Positions 52,325 to 59,743 of a stretch of DNA of 64,000 bases are shown here, piece by piece. The DNA is from Variovorax sp. PBS-H4. Lineage in GTDB: Bacteria > Pseudomonadota > Gammaproteobacteria > Burkholderiales > Burkholderiaceae_C. Made by a program: the position numbers and the translations under genes. The notes under the pieces are model-generated. The model searched no databases and had not been told where the DNA came from. It was given only the letters and a program-made list of their open reading frames with translations. Within the stretch, counting starts at the first letter, position 1, and each line of letters starts with the position of its first letter. Location: NCBI RefSeq assembly GCF_901827205.1, contig NZ_LR594675.1, positions 496,001 to 560,000 on the forward strand, read 5' to 3'.

Positions 52325-53938
52325 TCAGGCGGCGACGAGTTCCGTCGTCTTCTGCTGGAAGCGGAAGATCACGAACTCGGCGGGTTTGACCGGCGCGATG
52401 CCGACCTCGACGATGAGACGCCCGGCATCGATGTCGGCCGGCGTCATCGTGTCGGGGCCGCAGCGCACGAAGAAGGCCTGCTCTTCGGTGGCGCCGAACA
52501 AGGCACCGCTGCGCCAGACGAGCGTGAGGAAGTCCCCGACGACCTGGCGCACGCGAGCCCAGGTGTTCTCGTCGTTGGGCTCGAACACCACCCACTGCGT
52601 GCCCTCGTCCACCGATTCCTTGACGTAGTTGAACAGGCGCCGCACGTTCACATAGCGCCACAGCGGATCACCCGACAGCGTGCGTGCGCCCCACACGCGG
52701 ATGCCACGGCGGTCGGCACGGAAGTCGCGGATCACGTTGATTCCGCGCGGGTTCAGGATGTCGTGGTCGCCGCGCGCGAGCGTGAACTCCAGCGGCTTGC
52801 GCGTCGCGTTGATGTCGCGCGTGATGATGTCGCGAACCACTTCGTTGGCCGGCGCCTTGTGCACTCCGCGCTCGCGGTCCGAGCGTGCGTAGATGCCGGC
52901 CACGTGGCCGGCCGGCGGCACCAGCACGGTGTCGCGCGTGAACGGGTCGAACACGCGAACCCACGGGTAGTAGATCGCAGCGTACGAGGTGTCGCGCGGC
53001 GGGAAGATGTTCTGCACCTGGCCCTGTCCGGCCGGCACGTTGAGGATGGCGAATCGATCGGCCAGCCGTTCGCACTGGGTCACCAGGGTGTTCATCAGCT
53101 GCGACTGGTTCGCCGGATTCAGCGAGGGATGCACTTCGTCCGGCACGAACAGCAGCGCAACCTCGTCGATGTTCTCGAGTGCCGCCAGCCCGGTGCGCAG
53201 ATCCGGTGCCACCGCGGGGTTGCCTTCGTATTCGACCGCGGTCATCGGAGCGACGCCGTCGCTCCCGCCGGCAAGCGGCGCGAATGCGGCGACGGCGGGC
53301 GCGGCGGGGGGGAGCGCGGGCGCGGTGAAGCCCGCGTGCACCAGCGTCGAGTTGCTGTTCACACGCATGAGGACGTAGTTGCCGTCCAGCGGGTCTGCGG
53401 ACAGGTCGTCATAGTCCTCGATGACGTCCGGATCGATGCGCGCCGGATTGCCGATGTTGGCGGGGTCCAGCGGGTCGACGAACGGGTTCGGCGCCGTGCG
53501 GAAGTACAGCAGCGTGATGCGAAACCCGACTGCGTTGCCGGCATTGTCGGTGCGCGAGCTGGGGTTGACGCGCGCGAACAGCCGATTGCCCCAGTCACCC
53601 GGCCCCAGCGCCTCGACGCGCAGGACCTGGGCGGCAGCCGTTGCCAGGTCCAGCCGTGCGATGGCGGCGTCGTTGCGCGCCACGCGTGCGACGAACAGGC
53701 GGACACCGCCGTTCTCGAAGAACCCGCGCGCGGCGAAGGGCGCGAACGAGGTCGCGACGGGAACGACATCGCCATACCAGCGCCTGAACTGCCCCCAGTT
53801 GGTGATGAGGCGAGGCGTGGTGGGACCGCGCTCCGTCAAACCGACGATGCCCGCCGTGCTGGTGCCCACGCCTTCGATCGGGCGCGGTCCGCTCGGGACC
53901 TCCTCGACGTACACCCCGGGACTCAGGTATTCAGGCAT
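52325..53938 (-). CDS. Main contractile sheath protein (Afp2/Pvc2-like)
   Basis: A 537-aa sheath subunit opening with PEYLSPGVYVEEVPSGPRPI, the universal start of phage and eCIS sheaths. Further markers are GLTERGPTTPRLITNWGQFR, FFENGGVRLFVARVARNDAA, IFPPRDTSYAAIYYPWVRVF, VLVPPAGHVAGIYARSDRER, GVHKAPANEVVRDI, RGIRVWGARTLSGDPLWRYV, NVRRLFNYVKESVDEGTQW and the terminal strand VEVGIAPVKPAEFVIFRFQQ. It forms the contracting outer cylinder. ATG at 53938 has GAGAGG about 9 bases upstream. Confidence 0.95.
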   Translation of the reverse strand: MPEYLSPGVYVEEVPSGPRPIEGVGTSTAGIVGLTERGPTTPRLITNWGQFRRWYGDVVPVATSFAPFAARGFFENGGVRLFVARVARNDAAIARLDLATAAAQVLRVEALGPGDWGNRLFARVNPSSRTDNAGNAVGFRITLLYFRTAPNPFVDPLDPANIGNPARIDPDVIEDYDDLSADPLDGNYVLMRVNSNSTLVHAGFTAPALPPAAPAVAAFAPLAGGSDGVAPMTAVEYEGNPAVAPDLRTGLAALENIDEVALLFVPDEVHPSLNPANQSQLMNTLVTQCERLADRFAILNVPAGQGQVQNIFPPRDTSYAAIYYPWVRVFDPFTRDTVLVPPAGHVAGIYARSDRERGVHKAPANEVVRDIITRDINATRKPLEFTLARGDHDILNPRGINVIRDFRADRRGIRVWGARTLSGDPLWRYVNVRRLFNYVKESVDEGTQWVVFEPNDENTWARVRQVVGDFLTLVWRSGALFGATEEQAFFVRCGPDTMTPADIDAGRLIVEVGIAPVKPAEFVIFRFQQKTTELVAA

Positions 53939-53955
53939 GGTGTATTCCTCTCGCT

Positions 53956-54615
53956 TCAGGTCAAGGTGAAGATCTGGCCCTGCTGCAGGTCTTGCGGCAG
54001 GGCCAGCGTGAGTTGGCCGGTGCGGCCCGTGCGATGGTCGACCGCGTCGAGCAGGACATTGCCGCTGAACGGAGTCCAGCGCAGCGGCAGCGCGAAGACG
54101 CCACGGTCGTCGCTCAACACCCGCTCGGCCAGTCCGGCGGCCACTTCGGCATTGGCGATCGGGGCGCCCATCGCGTCGAGCGTCTGTCCACGAACGCTCC
54201 GCATGAAGGCGGGGTATGGATACATCGGCGACGGCAGCAGCAGGACCGTGAATGGCAAGGTCGGCAGGACAGCGGGAGCCTGGAGGTCGTCGTAAGGGTG
54301 GACATCGAACTCCAAGCCGTCGGCATTGGACAAGTAGTCGGGCCGATAGAAGGTCGACGTGAGTTGCAGGCGATGACGCACGATGGGCGCCGCGGCGACG
54401 TTGGCGCTGCGGCCCAGCCCCGGGAACAGGAGATTGCCTGATGGCGTCGGGACCGGGCTGAGCGAAGTCGGTTGCCATTCGCCTGCGCTGTCGCGGTAGC
54501 TCAGCAGCGGCGTGACCGGGTGCTGCGCCAAGTCTCCGGTGAACTCGTCGATCAGCCGCACCGCGATCTGGCTGTACAGGACCATGCGCTCCGTGGCGAC
54601 CGCGACGAAGCTCAT
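53956..54615 (-). CDS. Unknown 219-aa protein with a C-terminal carboxypeptidase-regulatory-like fold
   Basis: Not a known core eCIS family. The first 100 residues contain VLYSQIAVRLIDEFTGDLAQ, then LTSTFYRPDYLSNADGLEFD; the last ~90 residues (VRGQTLDAMGAPIANAEVAA, DDRGVFALPLRWTPFSGNVL) have the beta-sandwich wording of carboxypeptidase-regulatory-like/transthyretin-type domains that decorate surface structures. ATG at 54615 overlaps the DUF4255 gene stop (ATGA), and the sheath gene follows 17 bases later. A collar or decoration role is possible. Confidence 0.68.
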   Translation of the reverse strand: MSFVAVATERMVLYSQIAVRLIDEFTGDLAQHPVTPLLSYRDSAGEWQPTSLSPVPTPSGNLLFPGLGRSANVAAAPIVRHRLQLTSTFYRPDYLSNADGLEFDVHPYDDLQAPAVLPTLPFTVLLLPSPMYPYPAFMRSVRGQTLDAMGAPIANAEVAAGLAERVLSDDRGVFALPLRWTPFSGNVLLDAVDHRTGRTGQLTLALPQDLQQGQIFTLT

Positions 54616-55193
54616 GCGCCACTCCCGATCGAAGTGCCGAGCGTTCGCGACACGACCGGTGGACGTGGCGTGACGTCATCCGAGTCGATGCGCACGACGC
54701 GCGCGTCGTAGACCACGGAAAGCCGATAGTTGCGCTGCACCGCATGCCAGACGCGTGTGTGCTCTTCGAGTGTCAGCGGAGCCAGCTTGAGCTTGATGGC
54801 TTCGTTCGTGCCGGCGAGTCCGCCCAGCAGTTGCGGGCCGGAGAGGATGGCGTCGTCGTGCAGGGTCTGCAGGGCGCGCCCCAGAATCTGGTGTTCGGTT
54901 GCGCGATCGCCGCCCCAAGGCGTCATCAGGTATCGCAGGACCAGCGGTACCTGCGGCTTGCGCAAATTCAAGTTGGGCGGCGCGACTTCGCGGAGCGGCG
55001 CGCGATTGCGAACGCTTGCGTCCTCGACAACTTCGAACAGGAAGATGGTCATGCGCGCAGGCGCCGTCGAGATGGCACCCTGCAGGTCGTGCACCTGCGC
55101 CACCGGCGGGCCCGGCTGAAGCGTGCTGAACGCACGGGTCAACACGGCTTCCAGCGTGAGCGAAACATCTGCAATGACGGATGAACTGGCCAC
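54612..55193 (-). CDS. DUF4255 / Pvc16-like tail terminator protein, first gene of the eCIS operon
   Basis: A 193-aa protein of the DUF4255 (Pvc16 N-terminal) family: SVIADVSLTLEAVLTRAF, ARMTIFLFEVVEDASVRNRA, NLNLRKPQVPLVLRYLMTPW, GGDRATEHQILGRALQTLHD, LTLEEHTRVWHAVQRNYRLS, VVYDARVVRI. In PVC/Afp this protein caps the tube and sheath at the distal end. The start is GTG at 55193; no ATG precedes the conserved region and the ribosome-binding site is weak. A candidate sigma-54 promoter would put transcription start one base before this GTG. The gene leads an operon of about 24 coding regions, unlike Afp where the terminator is near the end. Confidence 0.85.
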   Translation of the reverse strand: MASSSVIADVSLTLEAVLTRAFSTLQPGPPVAQVHDLQGAISTAPARMTIFLFEVVEDASVRNRAPLREVAPPNLNLRKPQVPLVLRYLMTPWGGDRATEHQILGRALQTLHDDAILSGPQLLGGLAGTNEAIKLKLAPLTLEEHTRVWHAVQRNYRLSVVYDARVVRIDSDDVTPRPPVVSRTLGTSIGSGA

Positions 55194-55205
55194 GAGTCGC
55201 CTGTC

Positions 55206-55221
55206 GCAGCAACCGTGCCAA
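55206..55221 (-). promoter_or_regulatory. Candidate -24/-12 (sigma-54) promoter of the eCIS operon
   Basis: On the minus strand the sequence reads TTGGCACGGTTGCTGC: GG and GC are separated by exactly ten bases and the -24 half TTGGCACG is a full match to the consensus; the -12 half is CTGC instead of TTGC. The expected transcription start is at about 55194, immediately before the GTG start of the first gene, so the message would be nearly leaderless. The next gene upstream encodes a sigma-54 activator, which supports the call. No experimental evidence is available. Confidence 0.55.
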
Positions 55222-55340
55222 CCGAAGGCTTCGTCCGCGTCACAGTGCAGATCGCGATGTGGCCTCTGGAATCGGCCCTCGAAGGTGGATGGCTTTGTCC
55301 CAGTTGTGGGCTGAATTCAGCGCAGTCTCGTACAGCGCAC

Positions 55341-55396
55341 GGCACACGGCACACGACACACGACACACGACACACGGCACACGGCACACGACACTC
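55341..55396. repeat. Eight-unit 7-bp tandem repeat upstream of the eCIS operon
   Basis: Units follow the formula GRCACAC: GGCACAC, GGCACAC, GACACAC three times, GGCACAC, GGCACAC, and a degenerate GACACTC, in perfect 7-base register. It is noncoding, about 120 bases upstream of the -24/-12 site and on the same side as expected activator sites. The GG/GA order is nearly mirror-symmetric. A short-unit tract like this is prone to slippage, so copy number may vary between strains. Confidence 0.9.
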
Positions 55397-55449
55397 GACG
55401 TCGTACGCCGCGCGCACCAGGGTTGGCAAGGGACATCGCCCAGCAATCC

Positions 55450-55484
55450 CTGGCGCGGGCTTCGTCGATCGAAGCCGCGGCCAG
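55450..55484 (-). terminator. Hairpin after the sigma-54 regulator gene
   Basis: Perfect inner stem GGCTTCG (55458-55464) and CGAAGCC (55470-55476) with a five-base loop, extended by outer arms CTGGC (55450-55454) and GCCAG (55480-55484). It lies 29 bases past the regulator stop in the direction of its transcription. No U-tract follows, so it may be a terminator, a processing site, or an inverted-repeat protein site. The rest of 55194-55512 holds only the tandem repeat, the promoter candidate and a small dyad CCCAGTTGTGGG at 55299-55310. Confidence 0.4.
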
Positions 55485-55512
55485 GCGATTCACGCAACGC
55501 CGAAGATGAGGT

Positions 55513-56526
55513 CTAGGGAGGCGCGATGCGGTATTCGCCGGAGTTGATCTCGTGCTTGCGCATGAGTTCGAACAAAGCCCGGCGATTCTTGCCGCACATG
55601 CGCGCGGCCGCGGAGACGTTGCCGCTGGTGGCTCGGAGCGCACGCTCGATGTACTGCCGCTCGAACTCGGAGACCAGGCGGGACTTTGCATCGCTCAGGG
55701 TGTCGCTCGATTCATCGGGCTTCTCGGCTTCGGGATGGACCTCGGGAGATACCGCCTTGTTGCCGCACAAGCGCGTGAGAAACGGCAAGTCGTCCGGTGC
55801 AATCGGACGTCCGAGCTGCAGGCAAGTCAGATAGGAAATGCAGTTCTCCAACTCCCTGATGTTTCCGGGCCACTCGTAACGCTGCATGCGCGAGATGGCC
55901 TCGGCACAGAACTCCAGTTCAGGCAACCTGTACGCCTCGGCGCTTCGTGCGGTGAATGCGGCGACCAGTTCCGGGATGTCTTCGGCCCGGTGGCTCAGCG
56001 AGGGGATTTCGACCGGAACCACGCGCAGCCGAAAGAACAGATCCATCCTGAAGCGTGCGTCGCTCACCGCCGCTTCGAGGTCGCAGTTGGTGGCGGCGAT
56101 GACCCGCACATTGGCCTGGCGCAGCCGGCTCTCACCCAGTCGGCGGTACTTTTGATCCTGCAGGAAGCGCAGCAGCTTGGTCTGGCACGGAATGCTCAGC
56201 GAGTCGACTTCGTCGAGAAACAGCGTGCCTCCTTCAGCCTCGCTCACCAAGCCTTCACTCAGTGCCGTGGCGCCGGTGAAGGCACCGCCGACATGGCCAA
56301 AGAGCGTGTTGTCGATCAGGTCGCTCGACAGACTGCCGCAATTGACAGGTACGAACCGACAGTGGCTGCGCGCGCTCTGTCGATGCACTTGATTGGCGTA
56401 GAGTTCCTTGCCTACACCGCTCGGGCCGGTAAGCAGCACTTCCGCATCGGTGGGCGCGATGCGTGAAAGCTTCTCCAGGACTTCCTTGTGGACTCTGCTG
56501 GAACCCACCAATTTAGGTATGTCCAT
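55513..56526 (-). CDS. Sigma-54-dependent transcriptional activator lacking a receiver domain, likely regulator of the eCIS operon
   Basis: A 337-aa enhancer-binding protein consisting almost only of the AAA+ domain and a Fis-type helix-turn-helix. Visible are Walker A LLTGPSGVGKELYANQVH (about residue 30), the sigma-54 loop HVGGAFTGATALSEG, Walker B GGTLFLDEVDSL, RFRMDLFFRLRVVPVEIPSL, YEWPGNIRELENCISYL, and the C-terminal GNVSAAARMCGKNRRALFEL. There is no GAF, PAS or REC input domain. ATG at 56526 has AGAGGG six bases upstream; the in-frame start at 56580 is less likely. It is immediately upstream of the eCIS operon on the same strand, and the PspF-like form suggests control by a protein partner or constitutive activity. 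Confidence 0.9.
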   Translation of the reverse strand: MDIPKLVGSSRVHKEVLEKLSRIAPTDAEVLLTGPSGVGKELYANQVHRQSARSHCRFVPVNCGSLSSDLIDNTLFGHVGGAFTGATALSEGLVSEAEGGTLFLDEVDSLSIPCQTKLLRFLQDQKYRRLGESRLRQANVRVIAATNCDLEAAVSDARFRMDLFFRLRVVPVEIPSLSHRAEDIPELVAAFTARSAEAYRLPELEFCAEAISRMQRYEWPGNIRELENCISYLTCLQLGRPIAPDDLPFLTRLCGNKAVSPEVHPEAEKPDESSDTLSDAKSRLVSEFERQYIERALRATSGNVSAAARMCGKNRRALFELMRKHEINSGEYRIAPP

Positions 56527-56664
56527 GTTGAACCCTCTTTGGCTGGACGGAGCAGGTTCGGAAAGTGGTGGATCGCTCACTCAGCGGGGGCCGACTTTGC
56601 GCCGCGGCCGACGGAGTGTCAAGCGGGCCCGAGCCCGGCATCCTTCAACCTGTGGACACCGTTG

Positions 56665-56693
56665 TTGCGAGTGCCGTGCCGATGTCCTAAACT
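56665..56693 (+). promoter_or_regulatory. Candidate sigma-70 promoter of the coiled-coil protein gene
   Basis: TTGCGA at 56665-56670 and TAAACT at 56688-56693 are separated by 17 bases, a fair match to the -35/-10 consensus. It would give a leader of about 95 bases before the ATG at 56796. The 269-base gap 56527-56795 also has to contain the promoter of the divergent sigma-54 activator, for which I see no clear site. Confidence 0.4.
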
Positions 56694-56795
56694 GAATTGA
56701 CGGCTTGCTCCTAGGTCTAACTTGCCGCATCGTTAATGAGAGTCAGACCGTGCCGACGCGCAATGGCCGGCGCCGCACCTCGCAAAGGAGACACC

Positions 56796-57677
56796 ATGAC
56801 CACGTTGGCCGACGAGACGAATGTGGGGGCTGCGTTGCCGTCCGGTGCGTCAGGCGCGAATGCGGCCGCTGCGGCTCATTCGACACCGGCGGACGATCTC
56901 GAGGACAAGAAGAAAAAGCTGAAGGCAGATCAGGACCAGATCGCCGAGCTCAACAAGAATGCGACCTCGCTGCAGCAGGAGATCCAGCGCCTCGAAGCGA
57001 AGATCGCCGAGGTGGCCCAGGCGAGTCAGGTCTTCAAGGCCGCGTCTGACTCCATGAAGAAGCGGCTCGACAAGATCAGGACAACGGTGGCCCAGAAAAT
57101 CAGCGTTGCGCAGGCCGTGATCAAGGAAGACCAGCAGCGCATCGACAACATCGTGTCCAAGTTCGATGCCGCCCTGGCGGCTCAAGAGAAAGAGGGACAG
57201 GATGCAGCTGATGAAGCCGCCGCGGCAGCCAAGGTCTTGCGCGAGGCTCAGGCGGCGGCGTCTGCAACGCAGCGGTCCTACGAGGCTCTCAAGGGGCGAA
57301 CACAGGACGTGAATGCGACGCTTGCATCCGTCGAAGAACTATTGGCGCAATCCGTCAAGGCCGAAGGACAGAACGACTATGTGGCGCTCTACTTCTTTGC
57401 CTCGGAAGCAAGACAGGCCGTTGATGATGTCACGCTCCAGACGCCTGCCGAATACGCCGCCGACCTGGAGAAGGGGCAGGATGCAGCGGCCGCAGCCAAG
57501 GCCAAGGTGGACACGTTGGCAGCCAAGAGCGATGCTGCTGCCAAACGGGCTGCTGACTTGGCCAGCAAGTTGACTGGAGCAAGGGCGTCGAGGCGGGCGG
57601 ATCTACTCGCGGAGTTGCGAAAGGGCGCCGTGGCGATGCCGGGGGCAGTTCCGAACTCAGGACAAGTTCACGCGTGA
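56796..57677 (+). CDS. Coiled-coil protein of unknown function
   Basis: A 293-aa, highly charged and Ala-rich protein: heptad patterns run from residue ~33 to ~155 (KKKLKADQDQIAELNKNATS, QQEIQRLEAKIAEVAQASQV, RTTVAQKISVAQAVIKEDQQ) and again from ~165 to ~280 (AAAAAKAKVDTLAAKSDAAA). A less helical patch QNDYVALYFFASEARQAVDD separates them. No signal peptide or membrane span. ATG at 56796 follows AAAGGAG by seven bases. It is divergent from the sigma-54 activator, so a link to the injection system is possible, for example as a length-determining or scaffold protein, but there is no sequence proof. Confidence 0.72.
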   Translation: MTTLADETNVGAALPSGASGANAAAAAHSTPADDLEDKKKKLKADQDQIAELNKNATSLQQEIQRLEAKIAEVAQASQVFKAASDSMKKRLDKIRTTVAQKISVAQAVIKEDQQRIDNIVSKFDAALAAQEKEGQDAADEAAAAAKVLREAQAAASATQRSYEALKGRTQDVNATLASVEELLAQSVKAEGQNDYVALYFFASEARQAVDDVTLQTPAEYAADLEKGQDAAAAAKAKVDTLAAKSDAAAKRAADLASKLTGARASRRADLLAELRKGAVAMPGAVPNSGQVHA

Positions 57678-57696
57678 GATCCCGGTCCAGAGCCGC

Positions 57697-58629
57697 TCAG
57701 CGCTCGTCTCCTCGCAGCTGCAGCGCAAGCTGGTAGAGCGCGTTCCGTGGGGCCCCGCTGATCTCGGCCGCCAGGCGCACCGCGCTCTTGAGCGGCAGTT
57801 CGGCGAGCAGGAGCTGCAGGACGCGCCGCGCTTCGGCGTCATCATCCGCGGCCGCCGGCGCAGGGTGCAGCGCCAGCGCGAACTCGCCGCGCGTGCGGTC
57901 GCGGCTGGCCGCAAGCCACGCGGGCAGCTCGGCAGCGGGCACCGTGGCGATCTCCTCGAACTGCTTGGTGAGCTCGCGCCCGACCGTCACGCGCCGCTCG
58001 CCGAGCACGGCCAGCGAACGCGCCAGGGCCTCGATGCGATGCGGCGCCTCCAGCAGCACCACGCTGCGCGGCTCGGCGGCGAGCGCCTGCACGGCGGCAT
58101 CGCGCTCGCCGGGCTTGGCAGGCAGGAAGCCGGCGAAGACGAAAGCGCTCTCACCCTCGCCGCCGGCGACCAGCCCTGCGGCCGACACCAGCGTGGTCAC
58201 GCTGCTCGCGCCCGGCAGCGGCAGCACGCGCAGGCCAGCTGCCCGCACGGCGGTGGCCAGCCGCGCGCCGGGGTCGCTGACGCCGGGCGTGCCTGCATCG
58301 CTGACGTAGGCCACGCGCTCGCCCGCTGCGAGGCGCGAAATGACGGCCTGTGCCGCCTCGGCCTCGTTGTGCTGGTGCAGCGCCAGCAGGCCGGACGCGG
58401 GCCGCTCGATGCCGTAGGCGCGCAGCAGGCCCTGGGTATGGCGCGTGTCCTCGCAGGCCACCAAGTCGACCAGTTGCAGCACGTGGAGGGCGCGCAGCGT
58501 GATGTCCGCCAGGTTGCCGATCGGCGTGGCGACCACGTATAGCGCGCCTTCGGGATAATGCTGCGCGCCCGCGGCATCGCGCGCGGCCTGCAGGGCTGCG
58601 CCGAAGGAGGCAGGGGCGAGGGAGCTCAA
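57697..58629 (-). CDS. rsmI: 16S rRNA (cytidine-1402-2'-O)-methyltransferase RsmI
   Basis: A 310-aa SAM methyltransferase of the tetrapyrrole-methylase fold. Signature segments are LYVVATPIGNLADITLRALH, VDLVACEDTRHTQGLLRAYG, LLALHQHNEAEAAQAVISRL, VAYVSDAGTPGVSDPGARLA and LPLPGASSVTTLVSAAGL. It 2'-O-methylates C1402 in the ribosomal decoding centre. The start is TTG at 58629 with GGAG upstream; homologues begin near here. The start of yraN on the other strand lies 3 bases away. Confidence 0.93.
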   Translation of the reverse strand: MSSLAPASFGAALQAARDAAGAQHYPEGALYVVATPIGNLADITLRALHVLQLVDLVACEDTRHTQGLLRAYGIERPASGLLALHQHNEAEAAQAVISRLAAGERVAYVSDAGTPGVSDPGARLATAVRAAGLRVLPLPGASSVTTLVSAAGLVAGGEGESAFVFAGFLPAKPGERDAAVQALAAEPRSVVLLEAPHRIEALARSLAVLGERRVTVGRELTKQFEEIATVPAAELPAWLAASRDRTRGEFALALHPAPAAADDDAEARRVLQLLLAELPLKSAVRLAAEISGAPRNALYQLALQLRGDER

Positions 58630-58632
58630 GAC

Positions 58633-59019
58633 GTGTTTCTCCAGAACAAGAAGGTGGCCGCGGCCACCACCAAGCAGCGCGGCGATGCGGCCGAGGCGGC
58701 GGCGCTCGCGCATCTGCAGTCGGCCGGCCTGGTGCTGGTCGCGCGCAATTATCGAACCCCGGGCCGCGGCGGCGGCGAGGTCGACCTGATCATGCGCGAG
58801 CCGCGCGACGGCACGCTGGTCTTCGTCGAGGTGCGCCACCGGGCCGGCGCGAGCCATGGCGGCGCCGCCTCCAGCATCACGGGCGTGAAGCGGCGGCGCA
58901 TCGTGTTCGCGGCGCGGCACTACCTGAGCCGCCTGCGCGCGCTGCCGCCCTGCCGCTTCGATGTGGTGCTGGTCGAGGCGAACATCGAATGGATCCGCGC
59001 CGCCTTCGATGCCGATTGA
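58633..59019 (+). CDS. yraN: YraN/UPF0102 family nuclease-like protein
   Basis: A 128-aa UPF0102 protein with TTKQRGDAAEAAALAHLQSA, LVLVARNYRTPGRGGGEVDL and LVFVEVRHRAGASHGGAASS, the last two carrying the PD-(D/E)xK-like D and ExK/R positions of the family, and the ending RFDVVLVEA. It is found beside rsmI in many proteobacteria. The GTG at 58633 with AGGGAG eight bases upstream is chosen; longer in-frame ATG starts would overlap rsmI. Function is not established. Confidence 0.9.
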   Translation: MFLQNKKVAAATTKQRGDAAEAAALAHLQSAGLVLVARNYRTPGRGGGEVDLIMREPRDGTLVFVEVRHRAGASHGGAASSITGVKRRRIVFAARHYLSRLRALPPCRFDVVLVEANIEWIRAAFDAD

Positions 59020-59034
59020 TGTTCCTCGGGAACA
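59020..59034 (+). terminator. Short hairpin after yraN
   Basis: TGTTCC and GGAACA form a perfect six-base stem with a three-base loop directly behind the yraN stop. There is no U-tract, so termination is uncertain; the following 79 bases hold the leader of the SIS-domain gene. Confidence 0.3.
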
Positions 59035-59113
59035 GGGAACCCGGCCCGCCCGCCGCACTCAACCGGCAACAGCCTACCTTTTGTTGCGCGACCCCCAGTT
59101 ATCATCCCGCCCC

Positions 59114-59743
59114 ATGCTCGAGCAACGGATCCAGCAGCACTTCATCGACAGCGCGGACCTCAAATACCAGGCCGGCCCGCTTCTCGGCAAACCGATCTCC
59201 CAGGCCATGCAGGCGCTGCTCGCCTGCGTGACCAGCGGCGGCAAGATCCTGGCATGCGGCGCCGGGGTCTCCGGCCTGCTGGCGGCGCAGTTCGCCGCGC
59301 AGTTCGTCGGGCGCTTCGAACGCGATCGCCCGGGGCTCGGCGCCATCGCGCTGCCGTTCGATGCCATCGATCCCACCGGCGACACGGCCGAGGTCGGCGA
59401 CCCCGACCGCTTCGCGCGCCAGGTGCGCGCGCTGGGACAGGGCGGCGACGTGCTGCTGACCCTCAGCGCGAGCGGCCAGTCGGCCGCCGTGCTGGCCGCA
59501 GTCGATGCGGCGCACGCGCGCGACATGACTGTGGTGGCGCTGCTGGGCAACGCTGCCGGCGGCGGCGCCAGCAGCAGCAATCCAGGGGGTGCCGTGGGGC
59601 GCGCCCTGCGCGAAACCGATGTCCAGATCTGCGTGCCGCACGAGCGCGCGGCGCGCATCCACGAAGTCCACCTGCTCGTGCTGCACTGCCTGTGCGACGG
59701 CGTGGATGCCCAGTTACTCGGAGAACAGGAAGGTTCCATATGA
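59114..59743 (+). CDS. SIS-domain protein (DiaA/GmhA-like)
   Basis: A 209-aa protein with one SIS (sugar isomerase) domain: GGKILACGAGVSGLLAAQFA, AAQFVGRFERDRPGLGAIAL, GQGGDVLLTLSASGQSAAVL and LRETDVQICVPHERAARIHE, VHLLVLHCLCDGVD. The pattern fits the DiaA branch (DnaA-binding initiator protein) and the related sedoheptulose-7-phosphate isomerase GmhA. Neighbourhood yraN - SIS - BON lipoprotein is the diaA/yraP neighbourhood in E. coli, so DiaA is favoured. ATG at 59114; the stop overlaps the next start (ATGA). Confidence 0.85.
   Translation: MLEQRIQQHFIDSADLKYQAGPLLGKPISQAMQALLACVTSGGKILACGAGVSGLLAAQFAAQFVGRFERDRPGLGAIALPFDAIDPTGDTAEVGDPDRFARQVRALGQGGDVLLTLSASGQSAAVLAAVDAAHARDMTVVALLGNAAGGGASSSNPGGAVGRALRETDVQICVPHERAARIHEVHLLVLHCLCDGVDAQLLGEQEGSI

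Noticed and set aside
50552..54295. 1,247-codon plus-strand frame across the sheath and tube genes
   Set aside because: Shadow of genuine sheath and tube genes whose motifs and ATGA overlaps are unmistakable on the minus strand.
20914..55193. Prophage or pyocin-like tail cluster
   Set aside because: No capsid, portal, terminase, integrase, lysis or holin genes; AAA+ ATPase, LysM cap, double sheath and DUF4255 terminator point to eCIS.
20914..55193. Type VI secretion system
   Set aside because: No TssJLM membrane complex, ClpV or TssBC split sheath; VgrG is divided into gpD and gpV parts as in eCIS.
55341..55396. Tandem repeat considered as a CRISPR array
   Set aside because: Units are 7 bases with no spacers, and no cas genes are nearby.
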